Translations under genes and position numbers: made by a program
Notes under the pieces: generated by a model
Databases searched by the model: none
Told to the model about the DNA's origin: nothing
Seen by the model: only the letters and a program-made list of their open reading frames with translations
Shown here: positions 50,476 through 58,605 of the stretch, piece after piece
Position numbering within the stretch: position 1 is the first letter of the stretch
Layout: every line of letters starts with the position of its first letter
Source of the DNA: an uncultured Lachnospiraceae bacterium
Lineage (GTDB): Bacteria; Bacillota; Clostridia; Lachnospirales; Lachnospiraceae
Assembly: GCA_946624935.1 (NCBI GenBank)
Contig: CAMOSN010000004.1
Location: 1-58,605 of the forward strand
Direction of reading: 5' to 3'
Length of the DNA stretch: 58,605 bases

Positions 50476-51509
50476 ATCTTACCACTGCTCAGTATAATGA
50501 GATCATGCGGGAGTACAGCAGGCGGCAGAATGCTTCGCATCGCCTGCAGGAGGAGCGGCGGGCCGAGGTGTACCGGCTGATCCCGCAGATGCATGAGCTG
50601 GATTCCCTTGCCGGATCTCTCGGCCTTTCCTGTGCCAGGTCCATGCTCTCCGATTCCGTCATGCCCGAAGAAGAGGCTGCCGGTCACCCGGACCTTAAAC
50701 GCTTCCGGTATCAGATGAAGTCCATCACCCGTGAGCGGATGCGGCTGCTCATCGAAAACGGCTATCCGGAGGATTATCTGGAGCCGGTTTACGTATGTGA
50801 GGACTGTCATGACACGGGTTATGTGGACGGAAAAATGTGTCACTGTTTTCGGCAGAATGCCATTGACCTGTTCTTCACTCAGTCGGGGCTGAAAAATGCC
50901 CTTGACCGGGAGAATTTCAGCCGGTTCCGTCTGGATTACTATCCGGATGAACCGATCATTCCTTCCGTCGGCAAATCACCGCGCGCACATATGCGGGATG
51001 TTCTGTCCCAGTGCCGCGCTTTCATCGATACCTTTGATCAGGAGCACGGCAGCCTTCTCTTTTACGGAGAGACCGGTCTGGGCAAGACATTTCTCTCCCA
51101 CTGTATCGCCGGCGCCCTCCTGGAAACCGGACACAGCGTACTGTACTATTCCTCGGAATCTCTGTTTCGCGCACTGGGCAATACACTGTTTGGCAAGGCT
51201 GAACCAGCGCTCAGCAATCTGGCGGATGCCGGGAATGTGGATCTGAGTCTTCTGTATACCTGTGATCTGCTCATCATCGATGACCTGGGTACAGAAATTG
51301 TCAACAGCTTTGTCGCATCGCAGCTGTTCCGGCTGATCAATGAACGACTGGAGAGCGGCCGCAGCATACTGATTTCCACCAATCTTACCCTTGCGCAGCT
51401 TTCTGCCCTGTACTCTGAGCGGATCATGTCCCGGATCACCAGCAGCTTTCTGCTGATCGCGTTCTACGGAAATGACATCCGCCTGTTCAAAAAACTGCAG
51501 CAATCTTGA
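50472..51509 (+). CDS. dnaI: DnaI/DnaC-type helicase loader ATPase
   Basis: The 345-residue loader has an N-terminal zinc-like cluster VCEDCHDTGYVDG and MCHCF (about 108-126) as in DnaI, and an AAA+ domain with Walker A YGETGLGKTF and Walker B LLIIDDLGTE. It hands the replicative helicase to DNA. The start is GTG overlapping the dnaD TGA. Pairing with a DnaD-domain gene is typical of Clostridia primosome units. Confidence 0.93.
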   Translation: MNLTTAQYNEIMREYSRRQNASHRLQEERRAEVYRLIPQMHELDSLAGSLGLSCARSMLSDSVMPEEEAAGHPDLKRFRYQMKSITRERMRLLIENGYPEDYLEPVYVCEDCHDTGYVDGKMCHCFRQNAIDLFFTQSGLKNALDRENFSRFRLDYYPDEPIIPSVGKSPRAHMRDVLSQCRAFIDTFDQEHGSLLFYGETGLGKTFLSHCIAGALLETGHSVLYYSSESLFRALGNTLFGKAEPALSNLADAGNVDLSLLYTCDLLIIDDLGTEIVNSFVASQLFRLINERLESGRSILISTNLTLAQLSALYSERIMSRITSSFLLIAFYGNDIRLFKKLQQS

Positions 51510-51541
51510 CACGCTTAAAATGAAAGGAGCCTCAGCCTATC

Positions 51542-52714
51542 ATGGGATCAGCCATTGAAAGCAACCTGGATACCATTCCGGTGGGACAGCTCGGCATCGT
51601 CGCCATGCCAAGCAGTGCCTCCATGGGAAAGCGGATCGATCAATTCATCGTTTCCTGGAGAAAGCAGCGTGAACACGAGCATCTGGGCTCAAGACATCTG
51701 CTTGGATATGATCAGGATTCCTTCCTGGTTCCGATCGCCACCCCCCGCTTCGGAAGCGGCGAAGCAAAAGGACAGATCTTCGACTCCGTACGCGGACTGG
51801 ATCTGTACATTATGGCAGACGTATGCAATTACAGCATCACCTACAAGATGAACGGACTCGTCAACCACATGTCGCCGGATGATCATTTTCAGGATGTGAA
51901 ACGGATCATTTCAGCCACAGGCGGCAAGGCGCGCCGTATCACGGTCATCATGCCCTATCTGTATGAGAGCCGGCAGTTCAAGCGGGAAGGCCGTCAGTCC
52001 CTCGACTGCGCCATGGCGCTGCAGGAGCTCATTGCCATGGGTGTGGACCAGATCATCACCTTCGACTCCCACGATCCCCGGGTGCAGAATTCCATCCCGC
52101 TGCACGGCTTTGAGAATTACCAGTCGGTGTATCAGTTTATTGAGGGAATCTTCCAGGCAGTGCCAGATTTTCACACCGACGCTTCCAATCTGATGATCGT
52201 CAGTCCGGACGAAGCCGGCATGAAACGTGCCGTTTACATGGCGAATGTCCTGGGTGTGGATATGGGGATGTTCTACAAGCGCAGGGATTACACGAAAATG
52301 ATCAATGGCGTGAATCCCGTCGTCGACCACGAATTCCTCGGCGCCGATGTGGAAGGCAAGGATATTGTCATCATCGATGACATGATCTCCTCCGGAGCCA
52401 CGGTCCTGGAGATCGCAGCTGCACTGAAAAAGCGCAGAGCGGAACGGATCTTTATCTGCGCGACCTTCGGACTGTTTACCTATGGCATCGAGCGCTTTGA
52501 CCGCGCCTATGAACAGGGGATCTTCAATGCACTCCTGACAACCGACCTGATCTATCAGCCGCCCGAGCTCCTCTCCCGCAGCTATTACACCAGCTGTGAC
52601 ATGAGCAAATATCTGGCCCTGATCATCGATACCATGAACCATGACGGCTCTGTCAGCCGGCTGCTCGATCCCATCGACCGGATCAACAGTTTTCTGGAAA
52701 AACACCGCAATTAG
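51542..52714 (+). CDS. prs: Ribose-phosphate pyrophosphokinase
   Basis: The enzyme makes PRPP from ribose 5-phosphate and ATP. The 390 residues are longer than the usual 315, as in a Clostridia-specific group. The PRPP-binding motif is DIVIIDDMISSGATV, and PYLYESRQFKREGRQS corresponds to the flexible loop. The classic DLH motif is replaced by FDSHDPRVQNS. A long N-terminal extension (1-80) is unusual. AAAGGAG precedes the ATG. It feeds purine salvage by Xpt, encoded nearby. Confidence 0.9.
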   Translation: MGSAIESNLDTIPVGQLGIVAMPSSASMGKRIDQFIVSWRKQREHEHLGSRHLLGYDQDSFLVPIATPRFGSGEAKGQIFDSVRGLDLYIMADVCNYSITYKMNGLVNHMSPDDHFQDVKRIISATGGKARRITVIMPYLYESRQFKREGRQSLDCAMALQELIAMGVDQIITFDSHDPRVQNSIPLHGFENYQSVYQFIEGIFQAVPDFHTDASNLMIVSPDEAGMKRAVYMANVLGVDMGMFYKRRDYTKMINGVNPVVDHEFLGADVEGKDIVIIDDMISSGATVLEIAAALKKRRAERIFICATFGLFTYGIERFDRAYEQGIFNALLTTDLIYQPPELLSRSYYTSCDMSKYLALIIDTMNHDGSVSRLLDPIDRINSFLEKHRN

Positions 52715-52840
52715 AAATAGCATTTATCTGCAATGTATGCTATACTGAATTTGCTGTATAAAAATGTCCGGCAGAGGAAATTTGACCAGTCTGTCCTGGC
52801 CGTCGCTCTGTCGTATGGGAGAAGAAAGGGGATCTGATCT

Positions 52841-53260
52841 ATGAGCTTGATATCCGAATTTAAAGAATTTATCTCGCGCGGAAATGTTATGGACATGGCA
52901 GTCGGTGTCGTGGTCGGCGGCGCCTTCAGCGCGATCGTCACCTCCCTGGTGGATGATGTCATCGGACCGTTGATTGGTATGATCTGCGGCGGGATCGACT
53001 TTTCCGGTCTTTCCATTACGGTTGGCAGTGCCAACCTCATGATCGGCAACTTTATTCAGGCAATCATCAACTTCCTGATCGTTGCAGCCTGCATCTTCAG
53101 TGTGATCAAAGCCTTCAACGCAGCCAGCTCCAGGCTGAAAAAGCCGGTCGAGGAAGCTGCTCCCACCACGAAGATCTGCCCGTTCTGCAAATCCGAGATC
53201 AATATCGAAGCCACCAAGTGTGCATTCTGCGGCTCCGGTATTGAAATGGATGCGCAGTAA
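52841..53260 (+). CDS. mscL: Large-conductance mechanosensitive channel with C-terminal zinc ribbon
   Basis: MscL releases solutes during hypo-osmotic shock. The first 100 residues are a normal MscL: EFKEFISRGNVMDMAVGVVV, GGAFSAIVTSLVDD, and the second helix FIQAIINFLIVAACIFSVIK. The C-terminal bundle is replaced or extended by a two-CxxC ribbon, CPFCKSEINIEATKCAFCGS, absent from classical MscL. The total of 139 is near usual length. A terminator follows. The ribbon may bind zinc and alter gating or assembly. Confidence 0.95.
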   Translation: MSLISEFKEFISRGNVMDMAVGVVVGGAFSAIVTSLVDDVIGPLIGMICGGIDFSGLSITVGSANLMIGNFIQAIINFLIVAACIFSVIKAFNAASSRLKKPVEEAAPTTKICPFCKSEINIEATKCAFCGSGIEMDAQ

Positions 53261-53302
53261 AGCGTACCGTGAGGCGGGCGCTGCACGTAGCAAAAGCCTG
53301 AA

Positions 53303-53337
53303 AAAGAACCGGCGCATTGTACACCGGTTCTTTTTTT
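53303..53337 (+). terminator. Rho-independent terminator after mscL
   Basis: AAAGAACCGG (53303-53312) pairs with CCGGTTCTTT (53324-53333), continuing into a T-run to 53337. Confidence 0.9.
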
Positions 53338-53374
53338 ATGCTTTTTTCTTTATGCTTTTTTCTGTGTTTTTTTC
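53335..53374. repeat. 14-bp tandem repeat between mscL and xpt
   Basis: TTTATGCTTTTTTC occurs exactly twice (53335-53348, 53349-53362) and then as a shortened variant. Confidence 0.7.
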
Positions 53375-53383
53375 TCTGCGCTT

Positions 53384-53968
53384 TTATGCCTGTTCCCTGA
53401 ATGTGATCTCTCCGGTCACATCATCCATTTGCTCGATGATCGCAAGCGATTCCACACGCAGTCCTTTCCCGCGGATGCGCTTTCCGCCCTCCTGGAATCC
53501 CTTTTCGATCGCGATTCCCACGCCCTCCACCGTAGCACCGGCACTGCGAATCAGATCGATCAGTCCATCCACCGCACATCCGTTCGCCAGAAAATCGTCA
53601 ACGATCAGCACATGGTCATCCGCACTGAGGAACTTTTTGGATACGATCACATCATACACCCGCTGATGGGTAAAGGACTCGATCTTCGTCGAATAGACCT
53701 CTCCGTCGAGATTGATGCTCTTCGCTTTTTTGGCGAATACGACCGGCACGCCGAAATGCTGTGCGACAATGCAGGCAATTCCGATTCCGGATGCTTCGAT
53801 CGTGAGGATCTTGTTGATCGGACGGTCTGCGAAAAGACGCTTAAACTCCTTCCCCATCTCGTTGAACAGGTCCACATCGATCTGATGATTGAGGAAGCTG
53901 TCCACCTTCAGTACACCGCCTGCCTTCACGCTTCCATCCTTTCGAATCCGTTCTTCCAGTAATTTCAT
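53384..53968 (-). CDS. xpt: Xanthine phosphoribosyltransferase
   Basis: Xpt converts xanthine and PRPP to XMP in purine salvage. The 194 residues show [14 protein letters not shown] at the N-terminus, [10 protein letters not shown] and the PRPP motif [14 protein letters not shown], with [10 protein letters not shown]. Length is normal. AAAGGAG precedes the ATG. No purine riboswitch is visible in the short upstream gap, unlike B. subtilis xpt; it may be cotranscribed with the HAD gene upstream. Confidence 0.95.
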   Translation of the reverse strand: MKLLEERIRKDGSVKAGGVLKVDSFLNHQIDVDLFNEMGKEFKRLFADRPINKILTIEASGIGIACIVAQHFGVPVVFAKKAKSINLDGEVYSTKIESFTHQRVYDVIVSKKFLSADDHVLIVDDFLANGCAVDGLIDLIRSAGATVEGVGIAIEKGFQEGGKRIRGKGLRVESLAIIEQMDDVTGEITFREQA

Positions 53969-54084
53969 GCTGCCTGACTCCTTTCAAAAACACTATGATC
54001 ATCTGTTATGCTTATCGTTTTCTGCTTTTTCTGCTTCCTGTATTATCCGGTACGCATTGCTGCGGATGCCTTCAAAAACCTGTA

Positions 54085-54735
54085 TCAGACTCCAAAGAAG
54101 CTCAGCAGCTCCTCCGGCCGGTCGATCAGATACTCCGGATGAAACTGCTCCTCGAGGAATTTCCGTCCCCGAAACCCCCAGGACACCAGGATACAGGGGA
54201 TTCCAGCCTGCAGGGCCGTTTCATAATCAACTTCCGAATCCCCCACATACACGGTTTTTTCAGGATTCCTTCCCATCTGCCGGATCGCTTCAAACACCGT
54301 ATCCGGCGCCGGCTTGCGGCGAATCCCCGGCCGCTCTCCTACAGCTCCCGACACCAGCTTTGAAAAATAATGTCCTGCCAGCTCCCGCACGGCGCCATCG
54401 CCCTTGTTGGATACGATCGCCATCGCAACGCCGGCGTTTTTCAACTGCGCCATGACCGGAAGGATTCCGTCATAGGGCCTCGTAAGAATCCGGCAGTGCT
54501 CCTGATAGTACTGCATCTGCATGTGGACCGACCGTTCATACAGAGGATTTTCCCTGCCTCCGGGCAGCACCTTTTCCATCAGAATCCAGGATCCGTTCCC
54601 TACACTCTGCCGGACCTTTTCCACACTGACCTGCTCACAGCCAAGCTCGCGCAGCACGTAATTCACGCTTCCCGCAATATCCTCAAGGGTATTGAGCAGC
54701 GTTCCGTCCAGATCAAATACAGCGGTGTCAAACAT
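54085..54735 (-). CDS. HAD-family phosphoglycolate phosphatase-like
   Basis: The 216-residue protein is a Gph/PGP-like HAD hydrolase: AVFDLDGTLLNTL (nucleophile Asp), AIVSNKGDGAV, KPAPDTVFEAI and YVGDSEVDYETAL. A helical cap follows the first motif. AAGGAG precedes the ATG at 54735; upstream codons lack similarity. Possible substrates are phosphoglycolate or pyrophosphate. Confidence 0.9.
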   Translation of the reverse strand: MFDTAVFDLDGTLLNTLEDIAGSVNYVLRELGCEQVSVEKVRQSVGNGSWILMEKVLPGGRENPLYERSVHMQMQYYQEHCRILTRPYDGILPVMAQLKNAGVAMAIVSNKGDGAVRELAGHYFSKLVSGAVGERPGIRRKPAPDTVFEAIRQMGRNPEKTVYVGDSEVDYETALQAGIPCILVSWGFRGRKFLEEQFHPEYLIDRPEELLSFFGV

Positions 54736-54906
54736 TCCTGCAGCTCCTTTTTCTGTGTGACCGTCAAAGAAAGGGAGGTTCTCCTTCCCTGCGTCACAGC
54801 AATTGGTTTTCATATTGTATCATGAATCAGTTAAGCCGCAAAGAGTGGATTTCTTCTCCAAAGGCTGTTTTCAATTTTTTCACACAGCTGTTTTCAATTG
54901 GCGGCA

Positions 54907-54935
54907 TTGACAAAATCCGCGAGAGTGAGTATCAT
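54907..54935 (+). promoter_or_regulatory. Sigma-A promoter of the SRP RNA
   Basis: TTGACA (54907-54912), 17-base spacer and TATCAT (54930-54935). Confidence 0.9.
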
Positions 54936-54941
54936 AAAGCT

Positions 54942-55206
54942 ACCGCGCAGCCGGGGAGATAGCGGTGCCCTGTACCTGCAATCCGCTACAGCAGGGGTGA
55001 TACCGATCCGAGGCTGTGCTGCTGTGGAGCAGCCCTCCGTAAGTAGTGTTGACGTCCGGGTCTTGTGCAGCAGAAACCTGTGAACCGTGTCAGGTCGGGA
55101 ACGAAGCAGCACTAAGCAGGACCTTCTGGGTGACGCGAGGCAGCCTGGGCTGAGCTGGCTGCGGTTGAAGCGTCTGTGGTACGCAGTCGAAGAGAGGTGC
55201 GCGGTT
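54942..55206 (+). ncRNA. ffs: Signal recognition particle RNA, large (Alu-containing) type
   Basis: The domain IV core GTGTCAGGTCGGGAACGAAG, followed by CAGCACTAAG (55087-55116), is the Ffh-binding hairpin. The 5-prime part GGTGCCCTGTACCTGCAATC at 54964-54983 is the Alu domain found in Bacillus and Clostridium. The promoter fixes the 5-prime end near 54942. The 3-prime end is set by the T-run at 55205-55211. The length of about 265 nt fits the large SRP RNA. Confidence 0.93.
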
Positions 55207-55278
55207 TTTTTGCTTTCGGTTGATCAATGCCGGAGGCTTTTTTCTTATTTTGAAAACTGCTGCAGGAGGACCCGAAAC

Positions 55279-55758
55279 GTGACACAGGATGAAAAATTCA
55301 TGAAGGCTGCCCTGACGCAGGCGAAAAAGGCGCTGGCATTGGAGGAGGCTCCCATCGGCTGTGTGATCGTACGCGACGGAAAAATCATTGCCCGGGGCTA
55401 TAACCGCCGCAACACCGACCACTCTACTCTCTCCCACGCCGAGATCACCGCGATTCGGAAAGCCAGTAAAAAGGCCGGTGACTGGCGGCTGGAGGACTGT
55501 ACGATTTACATCACTCTTGAGCCCTGCCAGATGTGCGCCGGTGCGATCGTGCAGGCCCGTATTCCCCGCGCGGTCATCGGCGCCATGAACAAAAAGGCGG
55601 GCTGTGCCGGTTCTGTGCTGAATATTCTGCAGGAGCCCCGGTTCAACCATCAGGTCGACGTGACACGCGGCGTGCTTGAGGAAGAATGCGGCGGAATGCT
55701 CACCGCGTTTTTCCGGGGTCTGCGCACAAAAAAGGCCGAAAAAAAAGAGAGTTCCTGA
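55279..55758 (+). CDS. tadA: tRNA-specific adenosine deaminase
   Basis: TadA converts A34 to inosine in tRNA-Arg(ACG). The 159 residues contain the zinc ligands LSHAEITAI and LEPCQMCAGAI and the APIGCVIVRDG strand. The start is GTG at 55279, decided by AGGAGG nine bases upstream; reading further upstream enters the SRP RNA. It lies immediately before a tRNA-Ser gene. Confidence 0.94.
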   Translation: MTQDEKFMKAALTQAKKALALEEAPIGCVIVRDGKIIARGYNRRNTDHSTLSHAEITAIRKASKKAGDWRLEDCTIYITLEPCQMCAGAIVQARIPRAVIGAMNKKAGCAGSVLNILQEPRFNHQVDVTRGVLEEECGGMLTAFFRGLRTKKAEKKESS

Positions 55759-55768
55759 TTTTTTTACT

Positions 55769-55796
55769 TTGCTTTTTCCGGACAGTATGATAGAAT
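55769..55796 (+). promoter_or_regulatory. Promoter of the tRNA-Ser gene
   Basis: TTGCTT (55769-55774), 16-base spacer and TAGAAT (55791-55796), 30 bases before the tRNA. Confidence 0.5.
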
Positions 55797-55826
55797 AGTG
55801 AGGCAGTTGCGAAAGTGGCTGTAAAA

Positions 55827-55913
55827 GCAGGGATACTCAAGTGGTCCAAGAGGAGGCACTCGAAATGCTTTAGGCCGGTTCCCGGTGCGTGGGTTCGAAT
55901 CCCACTCCCTGCG
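55827..55913 (+). tRNA. tRNA-Ser(CGA)
   Basis: GCAGGGA (55827-55833) pairs with TCCCTGC (55906-55912), and the discriminator is G. The anticodon CGA is at 55861-55863 in the loop CTCGAAA. A long variable arm (class II) and GGTTCGAATC T arm are present. CCA is not encoded. Confidence 0.95.
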
Positions 55914-55917
55914 TAGC

Positions 55918-55944
55918 AGCGGCGTCACTTCGGCGCCGCTTTTG
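55918..55944 (+). terminator. Terminator after tRNA-Ser
   Basis: AGCGGCG (55918-55924) pairs with CGCCGCT (55934-55940), followed by TTT. Confidence 0.7.
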
Positions 55945-55969
55945 TATTAGAGAAGGAGGTCTGTTTCAG

Positions 55970-56185
55970 ATGGCTTTTCTGAAAAACAATTCCGATTCAG
56001 CGCCTTCCGGCAAGACTGACGGCCGGAAATTCACTCTGCCTGCTTATGACCGGTCGAAGCTCCCTGCACATCGCTTCATCAAAAAGCTGGTCGACAATGA
56101 GCTGAGCCGGAAATATCTGGTACTCACAGAAGGCGTATTGCTCACTGCACTGGGCGTATGCATCTACTTCTATTTCTTTGCCTGA
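55970..56185 (+). CDS. Small single-pass membrane protein, unknown function
   Basis: The 71-residue protein has a charged N-terminal half and one C-terminal hydrophobic helix, LVLTEGVLLTALGVCIYFYFF. AGAAGGAGG ten bases upstream gives strong support for the ATG, so it is likely real despite its size. I do not recognise the family. Confidence 0.75.
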   Translation: MAFLKNNSDSAPSGKTDGRKFTLPAYDRSKLPAHRFIKKLVDNELSRKYLVLTEGVLLTALGVCIYFYFFA

Positions 56186-56345
56186 GCAGCCGCTGCAATG
56201 CTGCAGACTGGTCCGCTATACAGGCTTTTCATCCCATATTGTCTCATTATACCGGCGGTTCCGTACTCCACTGCCGGTTTTTCTGTAGGTAAAAATCTCA
56301 AAATCCTGTTGATCGTACACAGGTCTTTCAAAGAAAGGAATTCCC

Positions 56346-57548
56346 ATGTCCGGAACAATCATCACATTAAAAAAAGGCGGCGGGCGCCAGCTCAAGGGCG
56401 GCGGCCTGTGGATCTACGACAATGAAATCGCGCAGGTGACCGGCTCCTTCGAGAACGGTGATATCGTCACCGTGCAGGATTTTGACGGCTATTTTCTGGG
56501 ATATGGCTATTACAATCCCCGTTCCACCATCAGTGTGCGCATAATGTCCCGCCGCAAAGAGCATCCGGTGAATGATGCGCTCATCGAGCAGCGCGTGCGC
56601 GACGCCTGGAACTACCGCAAAGCCGTCACCGACACCTCCTGCTGCCGTCTCATTTTCGGCGAAGCCGACTTTCTTCCCGGGATCGTGATCGACAAGTTCT
56701 CCGATGTCCTGGTAGTGGAAAGCCTTGCTCTGGGAATCGACCGCCTCAAAGGCCTTATTCTGGAGAAGCTGCAGAAGGTCCTTCTGGAGGACGGCATTTC
56801 CATCCGGGGCATCTATGAGCGCAGCGACGCTAAGGTTCGCGAACAGGAAGGGATGCAGCGCACCAAGGGATTTATCGGGGCGCCCTTTGATACGAAGGTG
56901 CTCATCGAAGAGAATGGCGTCAAATATTATGTGGACGTGCAGGAAGGCCAGAAGACCGGCTTCTTCCTGGATCAGAAGTACAACCGTGCCGCCGTCGCCA
57001 GGCTGTGTCCCGGTAAAAAGGTGCTCGACTGCTTTACGCACACCGGTTCCTTCGCACTGAACGCGGGAAAGGCCGGCGCGGCATCCGTCCTCGGCGTCGA
57101 CGCCTCCGAGACCGGCATCGCCCAGGCCCGGGAAAACGCCGCGCTGAACGGCCTGTCGGATACCGTGCAGTTCACCTGCGCCGATGTATTTGATCTGCTC
57201 CCGTCTCTGGAGCAGCAGGGCGAGCGCTTCGACGTTGTGATCCTCGACCCTCCCGCCTTCACAAAGTCCCGCAACTCCATCAAAAATGCCGTCAAGGGCT
57301 ACCGTGAGATCAATCTGCGCGGCATGAAGCTGGTGAAAAACGGCGGCTTTCTGGCCACCTGCTCCTGCTCCCACTTCATGGATCCGGACCTCTTCGCGAA
57401 AACCATCGCAGAAGCTGCAAGAAACGCGCACAAACGCCTGCGCCAGGTGGAGTTCCGTACCCAGGCCTGCGACCATCCGATCCTGTGGGCCTCTGACAGT
57501 TCATATTATCTCAAATTTTACATATTCCAGGTGGTGGAGGAGCTTTAG
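56346..57548 (+). CDS. rlmI: Class I SAM-dependent rRNA methyltransferase, RlmI type
   Basis: The 400-residue protein has an N-terminal PUA-like domain (GGRQLKGGGLWIYDNEIAQV) and a Rossmann methyltransferase domain with DCFTHTGSFALNAGKAGA (motif I) and VILDPPAFTKS (motif IV). This is the RlmI layout, which makes m5C1962 in 23S rRNA. AAAGGAA precedes the ATG. The strand and spacing indicate a single-gene unit. Confidence 0.9.
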   Translation: MSGTIITLKKGGGRQLKGGGLWIYDNEIAQVTGSFENGDIVTVQDFDGYFLGYGYYNPRSTISVRIMSRRKEHPVNDALIEQRVRDAWNYRKAVTDTSCCRLIFGEADFLPGIVIDKFSDVLVVESLALGIDRLKGLILEKLQKVLLEDGISIRGIYERSDAKVREQEGMQRTKGFIGAPFDTKVLIEENGVKYYVDVQEGQKTGFFLDQKYNRAAVARLCPGKKVLDCFTHTGSFALNAGKAGAASVLGVDASETGIAQARENAALNGLSDTVQFTCADVFDLLPSLEQQGERFDVVILDPPAFTKSRNSIKNAVKGYREINLRGMKLVKNGGFLATCSCSHFMDPDLFAKTIAEAARNAHKRLRQVEFRTQACDHPILWASDSSYYLKFYIFQVVEEL

Positions 57549-57603
57549 CCTGTATTTATGCGGGTTTCCGGACATCAGAAAAGGGTATCGGTTAAACCTG
57601 TCC

Positions 57604-58467
57604 TTAAAAAGAGAAAACCGCTTCGAGGAAGCGTTCCAGCCTCTCCGGCAGCTCCTGCTCCCATTCCAGATGTGTATTGCCCAGAAGCACCGGCTTGTTT
57701 TTTCCGTGGTAATCGCTTCCGGCGGTGACGTACAAATCATTTTTTTCCGCGAAGAACAGCATTTGGGCACACATTTCCGGTGTATAAGCGGAATAAAAGC
57801 CTTCCAGCCCGCGCAGGCCAAAGCCGGTCAGCCTGTGCAGACGATGTTCCATTTCACTACCGGTAATGCGCTCCTCCCCGCTGCCAAAGGGCGGATGCGC
57901 CAGAACCGGTATTCCGCCGCTTTGAAGAATGCCTTCAATGGCCTCCTCCGGACGGATATACTCACTGCGGGCGCTCACCTTGTTGATGTATTCGTGGATG
58001 GCCTGCTCCTTGCTCTGCGCGTAACCATATTTCACCATCAGATTTCCGATGTGGGGCTTTCCGGGGTTGTCGAGGGCAAGCAGGTTCTTCACCTCATTTT
58101 CAGGGAATATAACACCAAACCTTTCCTTCAGACCGTCCAGCCGCGTGTTGACCTTTTTCATGCGCAGGCTGTGTCCCTTTTCCACCACCTGCGAAATCGC
58201 TGCCTTTTCCGGATCATATCCATAGCCCAGGATATGATACTTTCCCTCTTCGTCACGGCAGGAAAACTCCACACCGTTCAGAAACCTGGGATCATCCGCC
58301 TCAAGCAGCGAACGGATCCTTGCACATCCCTTCACCGCATCGTGATCGGTCAGCGCGAACCATTCGATTCCGGCCTCCCGGACATGGCTCAGAATTTCTT
58401 CCGGGGTATCGGTGCCGTCGGAGACCGTTGAATGCATGTGAAGGTCGATTTTCGGTATATTTTTCAT
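57604..58467 (-). CDS. PHP-domain phosphoesterase (TrpH/RNase AM-like)
   Basis: The 287-residue protein has PHP metal motifs: KIDLHMHSTVSDGTDTPEE, FALTDHDAVKG, NGVEFSCRD, AHPPF and TAGSDYHGKNK. Family members hydrolyse 3-prime,5-prime-nucleotide bisphosphates or trim RNA 5-prime ends. AGGATGG precedes the ATG. It converges with the rlmI gene. A second PHP enzyme is at 11.5 kb but of another subgroup. Confidence 0.9.
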   Translation of the reverse strand: MKNIPKIDLHMHSTVSDGTDTPEEILSHVREAGIEWFALTDHDAVKGCARIRSLLEADDPRFLNGVEFSCRDEEGKYHILGYGYDPEKAAISQVVEKGHSLRMKKVNTRLDGLKERFGVIFPENEVKNLLALDNPGKPHIGNLMVKYGYAQSKEQAIHEYINKVSARSEYIRPEEAIEGILQSGGIPVLAHPPFGSGEERITGSEMEHRLHRLTGFGLRGLEGFYSAYTPEMCAQMLFFAEKNDLYVTAGSDYHGKNKPVLLGNTHLEWEQELPERLERFLEAVFSF

Positions 58468-58551
58468 GTCACACCATCCTGTCCGGCCGGAGCAGCTGCT
58501 CTGCCGGAGTATTTTTTGCCTTATTCTTTTCGTACGGCTGTTTTACTGCAT

Positions 58552-58605
58552 GTCAAAGGTCATCCGCAATCCGCTTCGCTACTTGCGGCTAACCCAGATG
58601 TCCGC
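58552..58605. repeat. Hairpin-rich repeat element, copy 2 (cut by window end)
   Basis: All 54 bases match 28874-28927 exactly; the rest lies beyond the window. It follows 84 bases upstream of the PHP gene start. Confidence 0.9.

Noticed and set aside
53969-54084. Purine riboswitch before xpt
   Set aside because: No conserved TATA-purine riboswitch junctions were found in the gap.
56367-57476. Minus-strand 369-codon open frame opposite rlmI
   Set aside because: It mirrors a well-supported methyltransferase gene on the other strand and has no start signal.

Overview
The window reads as chromosomal DNA of a fairly GC-rich member of the Clostridia, most likely Lachnospiraceae. Signs of this are strong AGGAGG-type ribosome binding sites, sigma-A promoters often with a TGn-extended -10, a tryptophan T-box leader, a large Clostridium/Bacillus-type SRP RNA with an Alu domain, SpoVG, DnaD/DnaI-type replication loaders, a paired GlgC/GlgD, and a DUF5685 protein. 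I see no phage, integrated plasmid, CRISPR array or intact transposase. The assignment below family level is inference.

Region 1 (1-11.4 kb): a membrane protein of unknown function, then a long minus-strand block for the top of the anaerobic tetrapyrrole/cobalamin pathway: cbiK, cobI, an ABC-2 exporter pair, a secreted surface protein with two NEAT/Shp-like repeats, hemC, a cobA-hemD fusion and a sirC-type dehydrogenase. A two-component system lies just upstream on its own promoter. Region 2 (11.5-17.4 kb): a PHP phosphatase, a QueG-like iron-sulphur protein, an alanine:Na+ symporter, and a TrpB2 gene under a Trp-specific T-box. Region 3 (17.5-23.6 kb): a four-cluster polyferredoxin, then a carbohydrate locus made of an (alpha/alpha)6 glycosidase, a divergent LysR regulator, a GPH sugar transporter and an alpha/beta hydrolase, with a CcpA cre-like site and a large dyad between glycosidase and regulator.

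Region 4 (23.7-30.8 kb): a minus-strand unit of nucleoside phosphorylase, secreted barnase-type RNase, barstar, Cof phosphatase, TrmO and TrmH-family methyltransferase; then an isochorismatase-like gene, a hairpin-rich repeat element, and small minus-strand genes (C_GCAxxG_C_C protein, MGMT-like, SGNH hydrolase). Region 5 (30.9-41.9 kb): glyA; a sugar-phosphate transferase with two catalytic-type domains coupled to an LCP protein; and a tightly packed operon of response regulator, kinase, zinc-ribbon membrane protein, DUF5685, DnaJ-domain protein and cobT.

Region 6 (42-49 kb): malQ, plsC, spoVG, glgC-glgD and murC. Region 7 (49-58.6 kb): a cluster of DnaA boxes in front of a dnaD-dnaI pair, PRPP synthetase, an MscL with an added zinc ribbon, xpt, an HAD phosphatase, the SRP RNA, tadA, tRNA-Ser(CGA), a tiny membrane protein, an RlmI-type methyltransferase and a PHP phosphoesterase. 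The window ends inside a second copy of the hairpin-rich repeat.

Most genes are housekeeping. The parts that go beyond routine annotation are the palindromic GGGGACGGTTCT elements, one of which supplies the C-terminus and stop codon of CobA-HemD; the DnaA-box cluster; the duplicated sugar transferase with a dead first domain; the kinase/DUF5685/DnaJ operon; and repeated use of 14-15 bp degenerate tandem repeats in spacers.
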